A DNA stretch of 35,401 nucleotides from Bifidobacterium breve (GCA_945860275.1 CAMAPN010000011.1:1-35401); one strand, 5' to 3'. Shown: positions 1 to 8,480, counted from the first letter of the stretch. The notes: a model not told the origin generated them from the letters alone. A program made the numbers and translations.

Positions 1-781
1 AGGAACGAACAGTGAGATCAAGGTCTTCGATCGGAAGCGCAAGATCTGCAGCGAGCGCTGCATCGGTGAGGGAAGGTCCGATTTCGATACCTTCCGCATC
101 AACATTGAGCTCACGTGCGAGGCCGAATAGTTCGACGAGCGTCTTTCCAGCAGATGCCATTGCATCGCGTGGGCTCATCGAACGCTTGGTCTCAACATCG
201 AGAACTAAGCGATCAAAGTCGGTGCGCTGCTCAACACGAGTTGCTTCAACTTTGTACGTCACCTTAAGTACTGGCGAATAAATGGAGTCGATAGGAATGC
301 GACCGATCTCTTGACCGGCCTGCTTATTTTGAATTGCAGTGACGTAGCCACGGCCACGCTCAACAGTCAATTCAATCTGCACATTTGCCTTCGAGTTGAG
401 CGTTGCGATGTGCAGCTCTGGGTTATGGACCTCGACGCCTGCAGATACGACTACATCGGCTCCAGTGATGGTGCCTTCGCCGCTCTTACGGATGTAAAGA
501 GCTACTGGTTCATCATGCTCTGATGAGAGCACGAGATTTTTTAGGTTAAGGACAATCTCAGTGAGATCCTCCTTCACACCCTCGAGGGTGGTGAACTCAT
601 GGAGCGCTCCCTCAACGCGCGCGCTTGTGACAGCGGCGCCTGGAATCGAGGAGAGCAAGGTCCGACGAAGGGAGTTACCCAACGTGTAACCAAAGCCTGG
701 CTCCAACGGTTCGATGATGAAACGGGAACGGTACTCACTTACTACTTCTTCGGTAAGGATGGGGCGCTGCGCGATTAGCAC
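1..781 (-). CDS. rpoA: RNA polymerase alpha subunit (partial, C-terminus outside window)
   Basis: Encodes the alpha subunit that dimerises to nucleate core RNA polymerase assembly. The frame is open to the left edge and gives 260 residues. The start is GTG at 781 ([12 protein letters not shown]), chosen because a GGAGG lies 7 bases upstream and because the N-terminus matches actinobacterial alpha. The dimerisation domain is recognisable by [20 protein letters not shown] near residue 35. The last visible residues, LDLTVRS, are the usual entry to the C-terminal DNA-binding domain, so that domain lies beyond the window. It is the last visible gene of the alpha cluster, after rpsD; rplQ would be expected next but is not visible. 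Confidence 0.95.
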   Translation of the reverse strand, partial: MLIAQRPILTEEVVSEYRSRFIIEPLEPGFGYTLGNSLRRTLLSSIPGAAVTSARVEGALHEFTTLEGVKEDLTEIVLNLKNLVLSSEHDEPVALYIRKSGEGTITGADVVVSAGVEVHNPELHIATLNSKANVQIELTVERGRGYVTAIQNKQAGQEIGRIPIDSIYSPVLKVTYKVEATRVEQRTDFDRLVLDVETKRSMSPRDAMASAGKTLVELFGLARELNVDAEGIEIGPSLTDAALAADLALPIEDLDLTVRS

Positions 782-802
782 TGATGATCCTCCGTAACTA
801 AT

Positions 803-824
803 GGAGATCCGCTATTTGATCTCC
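803..824 (-). promoter_or_regulatory. Stem-loop just upstream of the rpoA ribosome-binding site
   Basis: GGAGATC (803-809) pairs perfectly with GATCTCC (818-824) around an 8-base loop. It sits about 10 bases upstream of the rpoA Shine-Dalgarno sequence (789-793). There is no following T-run on the coding strand, so it is not an obvious terminator. A role in tuning rpoA translation or protecting processed mRNA is inference. Confidence 0.45.
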
Positions 825-838
825 GCTTTTCTTTCTTT

Positions 839-866
839 CCCGTACCGCCAGGCCTGACGGTACGGG
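839..866 (-). promoter_or_regulatory. Strong stem-loop between rpsD and rpoA
   Basis: CCCGTACCG (839-847) pairs perfectly with CGGTACGGG (858-866), a 9-bp stem, and the loop itself contains the palindrome CAGGCCTG. On the coding strand it is followed by an A/G-rich stretch, not T residues, so it does not look like a standard intrinsic terminator. It may be a processing or stability element or a partial terminator that lowers rpoA relative to the ribosomal genes; this is inference. Confidence 0.5.
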
Positions 867-897
867 TCTTGCTGTACTACTAACTACTTATTACTTA

Positions 898-1524
898 TTA
901 CTTAGAATAGAACTCAACGATTAACTGCTCTTGAACTTGCGTATCAATAACAGATCGCTCAGGAAGTGAGTGGACCAAGATTCGCATCTTGGATCCAACA
1001 ACTTCCATCCACGCTGGAACTGGACGTTCGCCTAGCTCAGCGCTTGCAACGATAAATGGTGTGAGGTCGTGTGATGATGGACGTAGGTCGATCACTGATG
1101 ATGGTGCAACGCGATACGAAGGAATGTTTACCTTCTCGCCGTTGACCAAGAAATGGCCGTGGCGTACGAGTTGGCGGGCCATGTCGCGGCTCTTTGCAAA
1201 ACCTGCGCGATAGACCACGTTATCAAGACGTGATTCGAGGATGCGGAGCAAGTTCTCACCGGTACGACCAGTAAGGCGATTTGCCTCTTGGTAGTAACCG
1301 CGGAATTGCTTCTCAAGAACGCCATAGATACGTGCGCACTTCTGCTTCTCACGCATCTGGAGTGAGTACTCACTCTCTTTTGTTCGACCACGGCCATGCT
1401 CACCCGGTGGGTATGGACGTGACTCGATTGGACACTTTGGTCCATCGCATTTTGAGCCCTTAAGGAAGAGCTTTACTTTCTCGCGACGGCAACGCTTGCA
1501 ATCTGCTCCGGTATAACGAGCCAT
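898..1524 (-). CDS. rpsD: Small ribosomal subunit protein S4 (zinc-type)
   Basis: S4 is a primary 16S rRNA binder that starts 30S assembly and, in several bacteria, represses its own mRNA. The 208-residue product has the RPYPPGEHGR motif after a cysteine-bearing N-terminus and the S4 RNA-binding domain (LESRLDNVVYRAGFA and RQLVRHGHFLVNG) in the middle. Cys9, Cys12, Cys26 and Cys31 are spaced as in the zinc-binding S4 of Thermus. The S4 proteins I recall from Mycobacterium and Streptomyces lack these cysteines, so this form is notable. It starts 18 bases after rpsK and is followed by two stem-loops before rpoA. Confidence 0.98.
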   Translation of the reverse strand: MARYTGADCKRCRREKVKLFLKGSKCDGPKCPIESRPYPPGEHGRGRTKESEYSLQMREKQKCARIYGVLEKQFRGYYQEANRLTGRTGENLLRILESRLDNVVYRAGFAKSRDMARQLVRHGHFLVNGEKVNIPSYRVAPSSVIDLRPSSHDLTPFIVASAELGERPVPAWMEVVGSKMRILVHSLPERSVIDTQVQEQLIVEFYSK

Positions 1525-1542
1525 AGTTTTTCTCCCCTTTCC

Positions 1543-1965
1543 TTAGACTCGACGACGCTTTGGTGGACGGCAACCATTATGTGGCGCTGGGGTTACATCA
1601 GAGATGGAACCAACTTCTAGGCCAGCGGCCTGGAGGGAACGGATTGCAGTCTCGCGACCTGATCCTGGACCCTTAACAAAAACATCAACTTTGCGAACGC
1701 CGTGCTCCTGTGCGCGACGCGCTGCCGCTTCTGCTGCAAGTTGTGCGGCAAACGGAGTGGACTTACGAGAACCCTTGTAACCGACTTGGCCAGAGGAAGA
1801 CCACGCGATGACAGCCCCAGTTGGATCAGTGATTGAGACGATGGTGTTGTTGAAGGTGCTCTTGATGTGAGCTTGTCCAACTGCAACATTCTTCTTCTCT
1901 TTCTTGCGAATCTTTGCTGCGGGCTTTGCTTTTCCGGAAGCAGCAGCTGCTGGTTTAGTTGCCAT
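1543..1965 (-). CDS. rpsK: Small ribosomal subunit protein S11
   Basis: S11 is a platform protein of the 30S subunit, contacting 16S rRNA near the mRNA exit region. The 140-residue sequence has an Ala/Lys-rich N-terminal tail of about 25 residues followed by the family core: [36 protein letters not shown], and the C-terminal signature [18 protein letters not shown]. Its ATG overlaps the rpsM stop by one base (TAATG), so translation is probably coupled to rpsM. Length is normal for actinobacteria. Confidence 0.98.
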   Translation of the reverse strand: MATKPAAAASGKAKPAAKIRKKEKKNVAVGQAHIKSTFNNTIVSITDPTGAVIAWSSSGQVGYKGSRKSTPFAAQLAAEAAARRAQEHGVRKVDVFVKGPGSGRETAIRSLQAAGLEVGSISDVTPAPHNGCRPPKRRRV

Positions 1966-2342
1966 TACTTAGTCACCTTCTTCTTGCCTGCGATTGCAAC
2001 GCGTGGACCCTTACGAGTACGAGCATTGGTATGTGTGCGTTGGCCACGTACGGGTAGACCCTTACGGTGACGAATTCCTTGGTAGCACTGGATTTCAACC
2101 TTGCGGCGAATATCAGATGCAATCTCACGGCGTAAATCGCCTTCGATCTTAAATTTGCTTTCAATGTACTCACGGAGCTTGATGAGATCGCTCTCTTCTA
2201 GATCTTTGACGCGAGTATTGGGATTAATTCCGGTTGCAGCGAGAGTCTCGATTGAACGAGTTCGCCCCACCCCGAAGATATATGTAAGTGCGATCTCAAC
2301 GCGCTTTTCGCGTGGGAGATCCACACCAACTAAACGTGCCAT
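1965..2342 (-). CDS. rpsM: Small ribosomal subunit protein S13
   Basis: S13 sits in the head of the 30S subunit and forms bridges to the 50S subunit and contacts to P-site tRNA. The 125-residue product begins [14 protein letters not shown] and carries the helix-two-turn-helix core ([13 protein letters not shown]) and the C-terminal [18 protein letters not shown] signature followed by a basic tail. A 114-base gap with two stem-loops precedes it, so it may begin a regulatory sub-unit (the alpha cluster rpsM-rpsK-rpsD-rpoA). GAAAGG upstream of the ATG serves as ribosome-binding site. Confidence 0.98.
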   Translation of the reverse strand: MARLVGVDLPREKRVEIALTYIFGVGRTRSIETLAATGINPNTRVKDLEESDLIKLREYIESKFKIEGDLRREIASDIRRKVEIQCYQGIRHRKGLPVRGQRTHTNARTRKGPRVAIAGKKKVTK

Positions 2343-2359
2343 TGTTGGCCTTTCGATAT

Positions 2360-2421
2360 TCCAGAGGTCCTCCGCAGTGAATTCCTCGGCCTCTGGACCA
2401 AGGGCCTGGATCGAAATCCAG
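2360..2421 (-). promoter_or_regulatory. Two stem-loops in the rpmJ-rpsM gap (possible alpha-cluster leader)
   Basis: The first, in mRNA order, is CTGGAT-TTCG-ATCCAG (2406-2421), a 6-bp stem closed by a UUCG tetraloop. The second pairs TCCAGAGG (2360-2367) with CCTCTGGA (2390-2397), 8 bp around a 22-base interior. Neither is followed by a T-run. S4 controls the alpha operon through a leader structure in E. coli; whether this leader is bound by S4 or another ribosomal protein is inference from position only. Confidence 0.45.
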
Positions 2422-2456
2422 TTTCACCACGAGTGTGTATTTAGTTTTAACCCTGA

Positions 2457-2570
2457 CTAACCTTGACGCTGCTTGTGGCGGAGGTTCTCGCAGATCACCA
2501 TGACCCGACCATTACGACGAATGACTTTGCACTTATCGCAAATCTTCTTCACGCTCGGCTTGACCTTCAT
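2457..2570 (-). CDS. rpmJ: Large ribosomal subunit protein L36
   Basis: L36 is a tiny zinc-binding 50S protein that stabilises 23S rRNA packing near the peptidyl-transferase region. The 37-residue frame reads [19 protein letters not shown] and ends RHKQRQG. The zinc ligands Cys11, Cys14, Cys27 and His32 are all present, so this is the C+ paralogue form. It lies 28 bases after infA, the usual actinobacterial order infA-rpmJ-rpsM. It is short enough to be missed by length-filtered gene calling. Confidence 0.97.
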   Translation of the reverse strand: MKVKPSVKKICDKCKVIRRNGRVMVICENLRHKQRQG

Positions 2571-2598
2571 GACCCTCCTCTTTTAAATCTCGTAACGC

Positions 2599-2820
2599 TT
2601 ACTTGTAACGGTAAACGATTCGACCTCGGGTGAGGTCGTATGGACTTAGCTCCACAATCACACGATCTTCAGGAAGGATGCGAATGTAGTTCTGTCGCAT
2701 CTTTCCGCTGATGTGCGCGAGGACTTTATGTCCGTTCGTGAGTTCAACTCGAAACATTGCGTTTGGCAGAGCTTCAGCCACGGTGCCCTCGATCTCTATG
2801 GCACCATCTTTTTTAGACAA
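2599..2820 (-). CDS. infA: Translation initiation factor IF-1
   Basis: IF-1 binds the A site of the 30S subunit during initiation. The 73-residue S1/OB-fold protein matches the family along its length ([39 protein letters not shown]). The start codon is TTG at 2820 ([12 protein letters not shown]); no ATG or GTG gives the conserved N-terminus. A 93-base gap with a perfect palindrome separates it from map, the largest gap before it in the spc cluster, so an extra infA-proximal promoter is possible but I could not identify a convincing one. Confidence 0.97.
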   Translation of the reverse strand: MSKKDGAIEIEGTVAEALPNAMFRVELTNGHKVLAHISGKMRQNYIRILPEDRVIVELSPYDLTRGRIVYRYK

Positions 2821-2883
2821 GCCCTACCTACTCCCATGTATTTCTTCGTAAACCCAAGACCGGCAAGTCTAGGCCAGGGGGGT

Positions 2884-2899
2884 CGATTTCTAGAAATCG
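2884..2899. repeat. 16-base perfect palindrome in the map-infA gap
   Basis: CGATTTCTAGAAATCG is a perfect 16-base palindrome 14 bases downstream of the map stop and about 65 bases upstream of infA. As RNA it would fold as a 6-bp stem with a CUAG loop. It could be a dimeric repressor site, a weak terminator or a processing hairpin; nothing in the sequence decides between these. Confidence 0.45.
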
Positions 2900-2913
2900 G
2901 GTGCCGCCCAGCC

Positions 2914-3720
2914 CTACAAAACAGCGGGGGTGACTCCAAATGGAGCAAGGCCCGCGACCCCTGAGTCAAGGGCGGTCAGGACAGATATCTCCCCCGACGG
3001 CAGGAAGGCAAAGGTATGTTCAGTATGAGCCGCCCGCGAACCATCGACCGTGCTTACCGTCCACTCATCACTTTCTACGCGAACTTTCTCTGAACCGAGC
3101 ATGATCATTGGCTCCACAGCTAACGCCATACCTGCGACTAATTTTGGTCCGCGCCCAGCAGAGCCATAGTTAAGTAGATGTGGCTCTTGGTGCATTGCGG
3201 TACCAATCCCATGACCGCCGTACTCGCGGACGATTCCGTAAGTGCCACGGGAGGTAATCGCTTTTTCGATTGCTGAACTCAAATCTGTTAATCGACCGCC
3301 AACTTTTGCAGCTGCAATGCCCGCCCACATCGAGTGCGCGCAGTCGTCGATCAGCTTCTGGTCTTCTGCAGAGATTTCACCAATACCGAGTGAGATTGCG
3401 CTATCACCATGCCAACCATCGACAATCGCACCGCAATCGATGGAAATGATGTCTCCCTCATTGAGTACTAATTCACCAGGAATCCCGTGTACCACTTGGC
3501 TATTTACTGAAGTGCAGATGGTGGCCGGAAATCCGTGATACCCAAGGAAAGACGGAACACCACCATTCTTGGTGATGAAATTACTTGCAATGAGATCGAG
3601 ATCTTTAGTCATGAGCCCCGGGCGAATTACTTCGCGCAATCTCTCCAATGTTTGCGCTACCAAGATGCCTGCTTTGCGCATCTTCTTTATTTCTTCGAGA
3701 GATTTGATTTCAATAGCCAT
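2914..3720 (-). CDS. map: Methionine aminopeptidase, type I
   Basis: Removes the initiator methionine from nascent proteins at the ribosome exit. The 268-residue product has the pita-bread fold with its metal and catalytic residues in order: His in SQVVHGIPG, the two Asp in DCGAIVDGWHGD, His in YGGHGIGTAMH, Glu in LAVEPM and Glu in HTEHTF. There is no N-terminal zinc-finger or long extension, which is the short type Ia form. It lies 14 bases after adk in the classic secY-adk-map-infA order. Other actinobacteria often carry a second map elsewhere. Confidence 0.97.
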   Translation of the reverse strand: MAIEIKSLEEIKKMRKAGILVAQTLERLREVIRPGLMTKDLDLIASNFITKNGGVPSFLGYHGFPATICTSVNSQVVHGIPGELVLNEGDIISIDCGAIVDGWHGDSAISLGIGEISAEDQKLIDDCAHSMWAGIAAAKVGGRLTDLSSAIEKAITSRGTYGIVREYGGHGIGTAMHQEPHLLNYGSAGRGPKLVAGMALAVEPMIMLGSEKVRVESDEWTVSTVDGSRAAHTEHTFAFLPSGEISVLTALDSGVAGLAPFGVTPAVL

Positions 3721-3734
3721 ATAGACGCCAATGT

Positions 3735-4286
3735 TTAGCGAGTAAGCGCAGAAATTGCGCGCTCAGTAACTTCTGAAACAGAACCAAGACCATCAATTGT
3801 TCGCAAGATTCCAGAGTTTTTGTAGTACGCGACAATTGGAGCAGTTTGCTCTGCATAAACCTTGAGGCGATGGCGAATAACCTCTTCGCTGTCATCTGAG
3901 CGGCCGCGAGCGAGCAGGCGAGCGACAATCTCGTCCTCATCTGCTTGCATCTCAAGGACTACATCGAGCGGAGCCGAGAGCTCTCGAAGAATCTGATCAA
4001 GGGCTTCTGCTTGTCCAGTTGTTCTAGGGTAACCATCTAATAAGAATCCATTTGCGACATCGCCTTGCTGCAAGCGATCTTTCACCATTGCAGTTGTCAG
4101 GGAATCAGGCACCAAATCGCCCTTATCCATATAACCCTTCGCCTCTAGGCCAAGCGGCGTTCCCGCAGAGAGATTTGCCCGAAAGATATCTCCAGTCGAG
4201 ATGTGTGGAATCGAAAAATGAGCCGAAATGAATTCAGCCTGAGTTCCTTTACCCGCTCCAGGTGGGCCGACGAGTACCAGACGCAT
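3735..4286 (-). CDS. adk: Adenylate kinase
   Basis: Catalyses ATP + AMP = 2 ADP and so sets adenylate balance. The 183-residue enzyme starts with the P-loop GPPGAGKGT at residues 7-15. It continues with the AMP-binding helix region ([10 protein letters not shown]), the DGYPRT motif and a LID arginine ([14 protein letters not shown]). The LID is the short form without zinc cysteines, giving a length below the ~215 residues of E. coli and matching the short actinobacterial enzyme. Its ATG overlaps the secY stop by one base (TAATG), implying translational coupling. Confidence 0.97.
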   Translation of the reverse strand: MRLVLVGPPGAGKGTQAEFISAHFSIPHISTGDIFRANLSAGTPLGLEAKGYMDKGDLVPDSLTTAMVKDRLQQGDVANGFLLDGYPRTTGQAEALDQILRELSAPLDVVLEMQADEDEIVARLLARGRSDDSEEVIRHRLKVYAEQTAPIVAYYKNSGILRTIDGLGSVSEVTERAISALTR

Positions 4287-5581
4287 TAGCGCAAGAAGCC
4301 TTCGTAAGACCTCTGTTGCAGCTGGCTTTCAATCTGCTTGGCGGTATCAAGACCAACACCGACGACAATCAGAATTGCTGTTCCACCAAACGGGAAGTTC
4401 TGTGAAGCACCGAAGAGCACGAGAGCAATGATCGGGATGATGGAGACCATTCCGAGATAAAGCGAGCCTGGGGCGGTGATTCGCGAGAGCACATACTGCA
4501 GATATTCAGCAGTTGGACGACCAGCGCGAATACCAGGGATAAATCCACCGTACTTCTTCATGTTCTCAGCGACTTCTTCAGGATTGAAGGTGATGGAGAC
4601 ATAGAAATAGGTGAAGAAAATAATCATTAAGAAGTACGATGCAATATAAATTGGATGATCACCAGTCACAAAATTACTCTGAATCCAAATAACCCACGCA
4701 GCTTTGCTGTTGGTGAGGTTGGCAATGAGTGATGGAATGTAGAGAAGTGAAGAGGCGAAAATAACTGGGATAACGCCGGCTTGGTTTACCTTGATTGGAA
4801 TATAAGTACTTGCCCCACCGTACGAACGGCTACCAACTTGACGTTTTGCATATTGAACCGGAATTCGACGTTGCGCCTGCTCGACGAAGACGACAGCTGC
4901 CACAATGAGTAAGCCGATGGCAATAACAAATAGGAAGACGAAAAGACCTCGCGAGAGTCTGATGCTCCAGAGCTGTCCAGGGAAACTTGCAGCAATTGAG
5001 GTGAAAATAAGAATTGACATACCGTTTCCAACGCCGCGATCTGTAATCAATTCACCAAGCCACATCACTACAGATGTTCCTGCGGTCATGACAATCACCA
5101 TGGTGATAATTCGTGACCATGAGGTATCAGGAATAATCGCCTCGTTACATCCGCTGAAGAGTCGACCTGGCGTCCGCGCTACTGCAATAAGACCAGAAGA
5201 TTGCAAAATCGCTAAACCAATCGTCAAGTAACGGGTGTACTGCGTCAACTTTGCAGTTCCGGATTGGCCCTCTTTCTTTAGCGTTTCGAAACGAGGAATC
5301 ACGACGGTGAGAAGTTGCACAATGATCGATGCAGTGATGTACGGCATGATGCCAAGCGCGAATACGCTCAACTGGAGCAATGCGCCACCACTAAAGAGGT
5401 TAATCAGACCAAATAATCCACCGGTTTGAACTTGATCCAAACATTTTTGGACGTTCTGATAGGAAACGCCTGGGGTTGGAATTACCGATCCAAATCGAAA
5501 GAGCGCCATGATGGAGAGGGTGAAGAAAATTTTGCGACGAAGATCTGGCGTTTTGAACGCCTTACCAAATGCTGCAAGCAT
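4286..5581 (-). CDS. secY: Protein translocase subunit SecY
   Basis: SecY forms the protein-conducting channel of the plasma membrane with SecE (also in this window, 30249-30494) and SecG. The 431-residue protein has about ten hydrophobic segments. Recognisable family segments include the N-terminal [12 protein letters not shown], the plug-region [26 protein letters not shown], and the C-terminal cytosolic loop [19 protein letters not shown]. It follows rplO after a 45-base gap containing a hairpin and overlaps adk by one base. Confidence 0.98.
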   Translation of the reverse strand: MLAAFGKAFKTPDLRRKIFFTLSIMALFRFGSVIPTPGVSYQNVQKCLDQVQTGGLFGLINLFSGGALLQLSVFALGIMPYITASIIVQLLTVVIPRFETLKKEGQSGTAKLTQYTRYLTIGLAILQSSGLIAVARTPGRLFSGCNEAIIPDTSWSRIITMVIVMTAGTSVVMWLGELITDRGVGNGMSILIFTSIAASFPGQLWSIRLSRGLFVFLFVIAIGLLIVAAVVFVEQAQRRIPVQYAKRQVGSRSYGGASTYIPIKVNQAGVIPVIFASSLLYIPSLIANLTNSKAAWVIWIQSNFVTGDHPIYIASYFLMIIFFTYFYVSITFNPEEVAENMKKYGGFIPGIRAGRPTAEYLQYVLSRITAPGSLYLGMVSIIPIIALVLFGASQNFPFGGTAILIVVGVGLDTAKQIESQLQQRSYEGFLR

Positions 5582-5612
5582 CGCTACTCCCCTATCTGAC
5601 GTAACTCTTCAG

Positions 5613-5638
5613 AATTCACTCTAACTCTAGAGTGAATT
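5613..5638 (-). promoter_or_regulatory. Stem-loop spanning the rplO stop codon, upstream of secY
   Basis: AATTCACTCT (5613-5622) pairs perfectly with AGAGTGAATT (5629-5638) around a 6-base loop; the rplO stop codon (5627-5629) is inside the structure. Downstream on the coding strand there is no T-run, only CTGAAGAGTTACG. It may set the step in expression between ribosomal protein genes and secY by pausing, processing or exonuclease protection; this is inference. Confidence 0.5.
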
Positions 5639-6067
5639 GACCTTTCCGCCTGCGGCGGTGATCTTCTCTTGTGCGCTTGTTGAGAATGCATGTGCAGTGA
5701 CAGTCAAAGCGACCGAGATCTCGCCATTACCAAGAATCTTGATAGGTAGACCTTTTCGCGCTGCTCCTGCTGCAACTATTTCGCTAACACCGATGGTGCC
5801 ACCCTTTGGAAAGAGAGCATTGAGCGTTGCTACGTTTACTGCTTGGTATTCCACGCGCTCTGGATTCTTAAATCCACGAAGTTTTGGAAGACGCATGTGA
5901 AGCGGCATCTGTCCACCCTCGAAACCTGCGCGAACAGTGTTACGAGCATGTGTTCCTTTGCCACCGCGACCTGAAGTCTTACCTTTGGAAGCTTCACCGC
6001 GACCTTTACGAGTCTTCTCCTTCTTAGCGCCTGGCGCTGGACGGAGATGATGCATCTTGAGCGTCAT
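5627..6067 (-). CDS. rplO: Large ribosomal subunit protein L15
   Basis: L15 is a late-assembly 50S protein whose long N-terminal extension threads through 23S rRNA. The 146-residue product shows this extension ([21 protein letters not shown], then [14 protein letters not shown]) and the globular C-terminal domain ending [10 protein letters not shown]. It begins 2 bases after the rpmD stop. Normal length for the family. Its stop codon is buried in a 10-bp stem-loop that precedes secY. Confidence 0.98.
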   Translation of the reverse strand: MTLKMHHLRPAPGAKKEKTRKGRGEASKGKTSGRGGKGTHARNTVRAGFEGGQMPLHMRLPKLRGFKNPERVEYQAVNVATLNALFPKGGTIGVSEIVAAGAARKGLPIKILGNGEISVALTVTAHAFSTSAQEKITAAGGKVNSL

Positions 6068-6069
6068 TG

Positions 6070-6252
6070 TTATTCGACCTCCTCAACCTGGATGAGATGG
6101 CGCACTGCGTGCACCATGCCACGAATCTCTGGGCGATCTTCTTTGACGACAACATCGCCAATGCGCTTGAGTCCAAGCGAACGAAGAGTCTCGCGCTGTT
6201 CTGGACGTCCGCCAACCTTCGAGCGGAGTTGAGTTACTTTGAGTCGTCCCAT
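6070..6252 (-). CDS. rpmD: Large ribosomal subunit protein L30
   Basis: L30 is a small peripheral 50S protein absent from some bacteria. The 60-residue frame has the family pattern [28 protein letters not shown] followed by [15 protein letters not shown]. The start overlaps the rpsE stop by one base (TAATG). Position between rpsE and rplO is the standard spc order. Confidence 0.96.
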   Translation of the reverse strand: MGRLKVTQLRSKVGGRPEQRETLRSLGLKRIGDVVVKEDRPEIRGMVHAVRHLIQVEEVE

Positions 6253-6887
6253 TACGCACCTACCGATGTGTGTGAAGTTACGCCTGCATTCATCGCGCGA
6301 CGAAGGGCGGCTGGGGCAACTTGCTCGAGCGATAAGCCGCGGCGAGCTGCAATAGCTGTTGGGTGTTCTAGTTGCTTGAGCGCTGCCACGGTTGCATGGA
6401 CCATGTTGATCGCATTGCTTGAACCAAGTGACTTACTCAATACATCATGGATTCCTGCGCACTCGAGTACGGCGCGAACTGGACCTCCTGCAATCACTCC
6501 AGTTCCTGGGCTTGCAGGGCGAAGTAGTACAACGCCTGCAGCTGCCTCACCTTGAACAGGATGCGGAATAGTTGCTTGGATCATGGAAACTTTGAAGAAA
6601 CTCTTCTTCGCCTCTTCGACAGCCTTAGCGATTGCAGCGGGAACTTCTTTCGCCTTGCCGTATCCAACGCCAACTGTTCCCTTGCCATCGCCGACGACAA
6701 CTAGAGCGGTGAAGGAGAAACGACGACCACCTTTAACAACCTTGGACACGCGATTAATAAAGACAACGCGCTCCATGTATTGGCTCTTTTCGCCACCGTC
6801 GCGACCACCTTCGCGGCCAGCGCGATCGCGGCCACCGCGTTCGCGAGCGCCTTTATCGTTGCGATCTGTAACTTTTTCAGCGGCCAT
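6252..6887 (-). CDS. rpsE: Small ribosomal subunit protein S5
   Basis: S5 lines the mRNA entry channel and contributes to decoding accuracy. The 211-residue protein has an unusual low-complexity N-terminus of about 35 residues rich in Arg, Gly, Asp and Glu. It then has the double-stranded-RNA-binding-like S5 N domain ([20 protein letters not shown]) and the C-terminal domain ([19 protein letters not shown]). The Arg/Gly tail is common in actinobacterial S5. It overlaps both neighbours (rplR and rpmD) by one base in TAATG junctions. Confidence 0.98.
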   Translation of the reverse strand: MAAEKVTDRNDKGARERGGRDRAGREGGRDGGEKSQYMERVVFINRVSKVVKGGRRFSFTALVVVGDGKGTVGVGYGKAKEVPAAIAKAVEEAKKSFFKVSMIQATIPHPVQGEAAAGVVLLRPASPGTGVIAGGPVRAVLECAGIHDVLSKSLGSSNAINMVHATVAALKQLEHPTAIAARRGLSLEQVAPAALRRAMNAGVTSHTSVGA

Positions 6888-7270
6888 TAGAAGTCCAATC
6901 CATTCTCGCGTGCACCCTCGGCGAGAGCAGCAACTCGACCATGAAACTTATTTCCAGAGCGATCAAAGACCACGCTTGTGATGCCTGCGCTCTTAGCGCG
7001 TTGCGCCACGAGCGCGCCAACTTGGCGAGCCTTGCGAGTCTTATCTTCGTTCTGGTTGCGAATATCTGCTTCCATTGTTGATGCTGATGCCAACGTCTTG
7101 CTCGCTGAGTCATCAACAATCTGCGCCACAATGTGTCGAGCAGAGCGAGTGACAACTAAACGAGGACGAGCAGTGGTTCCGACGACCTTCTTGCGGACTC
7201 GGAAATGGCGGCGCTTTCGCGCAACTTGTGCGGATCCTTTACGGACTCTAACGCTTACTTGTTGCGACAT
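6887..7270 (-). CDS. rplR: Large ribosomal subunit protein L18
   Basis: L18 binds 5S rRNA together with L5 and helps place it in the 50S central protuberance. The 127-residue sequence has a basic N-terminus and the family signatures [20 protein letters not shown] and [24 protein letters not shown] near the C-terminus. Both ends join neighbours by TAATG overlaps (rplF stop and rpsE start). Confidence 0.98.
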   Translation of the reverse strand: MSQQVSVRVRKGSAQVARKRRHFRVRKKVVGTTARPRLVVTRSARHIVAQIVDDSASKTLASASTMEADIRNQNEDKTRKARQVGALVAQRAKSAGITSVVFDRSGNKFHGRVAALAEGARENGLDF

Positions 7271-7812
7271 TATTTCTTACCTGCCTTTCCTTGCTTGCGG
7301 CGAACCTTCTCGTCGGCATAACGAACGCCCTTACCTTTATATGGCTCCGGCTTTCGAATCTTTCGGATATTGGCAGCAACTTCGCCAACAAGTTGCTTGT
7401 CGATTCCTTGAACTGAGAAGTTGGTCTGGTTCTCGACAGCAAAGGAGATTCCCTCTGGCGCAGGAACGAGAACTGGATGGCTGAAACCAAGAGCGAACTC
7501 GAGGTCTTTGCCCTTTGCGGCGACGCGGTAACCCACGCCTACAAGCTCTAGCTTTTTCTCGTAACCCTTGGTGACGCCTTCGATCATGTTGGCGACCAGG
7601 GTGCGGGAAAGGCCATGAAGTGCGCGGCTATTGCGCTCGTCGTTTGGACGAGTAAGAACGAGCGTTGTCTCGCCTTCTTTGGCAATAGCGATTGGCGTTG
7701 CAATCGTGAGTGAGAGCGTTCCTTTTGGACCCTTAACAGCGACATCTTGTCCGCTAATGGTCACTTCGACGCCCTTAGGAAGTTCAATTGGCTTCTTGCC
7801 GATACGTGACAT
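7270..7812 (-). CDS. rplF: Large ribosomal subunit protein L6
   Basis: L6 lies near the factor-binding region of the 50S subunit, next to the sarcin-ricin loop. The 180-residue protein is the usual tandem of two related domains. It starts [17 protein letters not shown] and ends with the conserved [28 protein letters not shown] segment. It begins 6 bases after rpsH. Confidence 0.98.
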   Translation of the reverse strand: MSRIGKKPIELPKGVEVTISGQDVAVKGPKGTLSLTIATPIAIAKEGETTLVLTRPNDERNSRALHGLSRTLVANMIEGVTKGYEKKLELVGVGYRVAAKGKDLEFALGFSHPVLVPAPEGISFAVENQTNFSVQGIDKQLVGEVAANIRKIRKPEPYKGKGVRYADEKVRRKQGKAGKK

Positions 7813-7818
7813 ATCAGA

Positions 7819-8223
7819 TCACCATACGTAGGCGAGAACTTCTCCGCCTACTCCTTGTTTGCCAGCTTGCTTATCAGTAAGCAATCCGGATGAAGTTGAG
7901 ATGATGGCAACACCTAATCCACCGAGTACGCGCGGTAGCGCTGTCGACTTCGCGTACACGCGAAGACCAGGCTTGCTTACGCGACGCACGCCAGCGATTG
8001 ATCGCTCGCGATTAGGGCCATATTTGAGAGTGATAGTGAGCGTCTTTCCAACGCCAAAGGGATTTTGATCGACCTTGTATGCGGCGATGTAACCCTCCTG
8101 CTGCAAGATTGCGGCGATGCGCGACTTCACGGTGGAAGAAGGCATGGTCACGCTCTCATGGTGCGCAGTATTGGCGTTGCGGATACGCGTCAACATATCT
8201 GCAATCGGATCTGTCATTGTCAT
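7819..8223 (-). CDS. rpsH: Small ribosomal subunit protein S8
   Basis: S8 binds the central domain of 16S rRNA and in E. coli represses the spc operon by binding its mRNA. The 134-residue product starts [16 protein letters not shown] and has the C-terminal signature [30 protein letters not shown]. It is preceded by a 71-base gap, large for this cluster, that contains a 7-bp stem-loop. Confidence 0.98.
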   Translation of the reverse strand: MTMTDPIADMLTRIRNANTAHHESVTMPSSTVKSRIAAILQQEGYIAAYKVDQNPFGVGKTLTITLKYGPNRERSIAGVRRVSKPGLRVYAKSTALPRVLGGLGVAIISTSSGLLTDKQAGKQGVGGEVLAYVW

Positions 8224-8258
8224 AAGTGGCTCTACCTAGAACCTTTCTCGAAGCGGTA

Positions 8259-8278
8259 TCACTGGCGAGTTCCAGTGA
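8259..8278 (-). promoter_or_regulatory. Stem-loop in the rpsZ-rpsH gap
   Basis: TCACTGG (8259-8265) pairs with CCAGTGA (8272-8278). The stem can be extended by GGTA (8255-8258) with TACC (8281-8284) across a two-base bulge. No T-run follows on the coding strand. A bulged stem upstream of rpsH invites comparison with S8-binding mRNA structures, but I see no clear S8 recognition core, so function is open. Confidence 0.4.
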
Positions 8279-8294
8279 CCTACCCCGTAGTTAG

Positions 8295-8480
8295 TTACCA
8301 ACTTGCTTTTGTGATACCTGGAAGTTCACCGCGGTGCGCCATTTCACGGAAACAGACGCGGCAAATTCCAAACTTTTGATAGACAGCGCGGGCACGACCG
8401 CAACGCTGGCAGCGGGTGTAACCCCGAACTTTGAACTTAGGCTTACGGCTCGCCTTGATCTTTAACGATGTCTTAGCCAT
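8295..8480 (-). CDS. rpsZ: Small ribosomal subunit protein S14, zinc-type (type Z)
   Basis: S14 sits in the 30S head. The 61-residue form is the short zinc-binding type, with ligands Cys24, Cys27, Cys40 and Cys43 in [21 protein letters not shown]. The C-terminus [17 protein letters not shown] is the family signature. It starts 3 bases after rplE. Many actinobacteria keep a second, cysteine-free S14 elsewhere for zinc shortage; none is in this window. Confidence 0.97.
   Translation of the reverse strand: MAKTSLKIKASRKPKFKVRGYTRCQRCGRARAVYQKFGICRVCFREMAHRGELPGITKASW

Noticed and set aside
6067-6555. A 162-residue plus-strand open frame opposite rpsE and rpmD
   Set aside because: Its composition is a mirror of the ribosomal genes beneath it and it has no family features.
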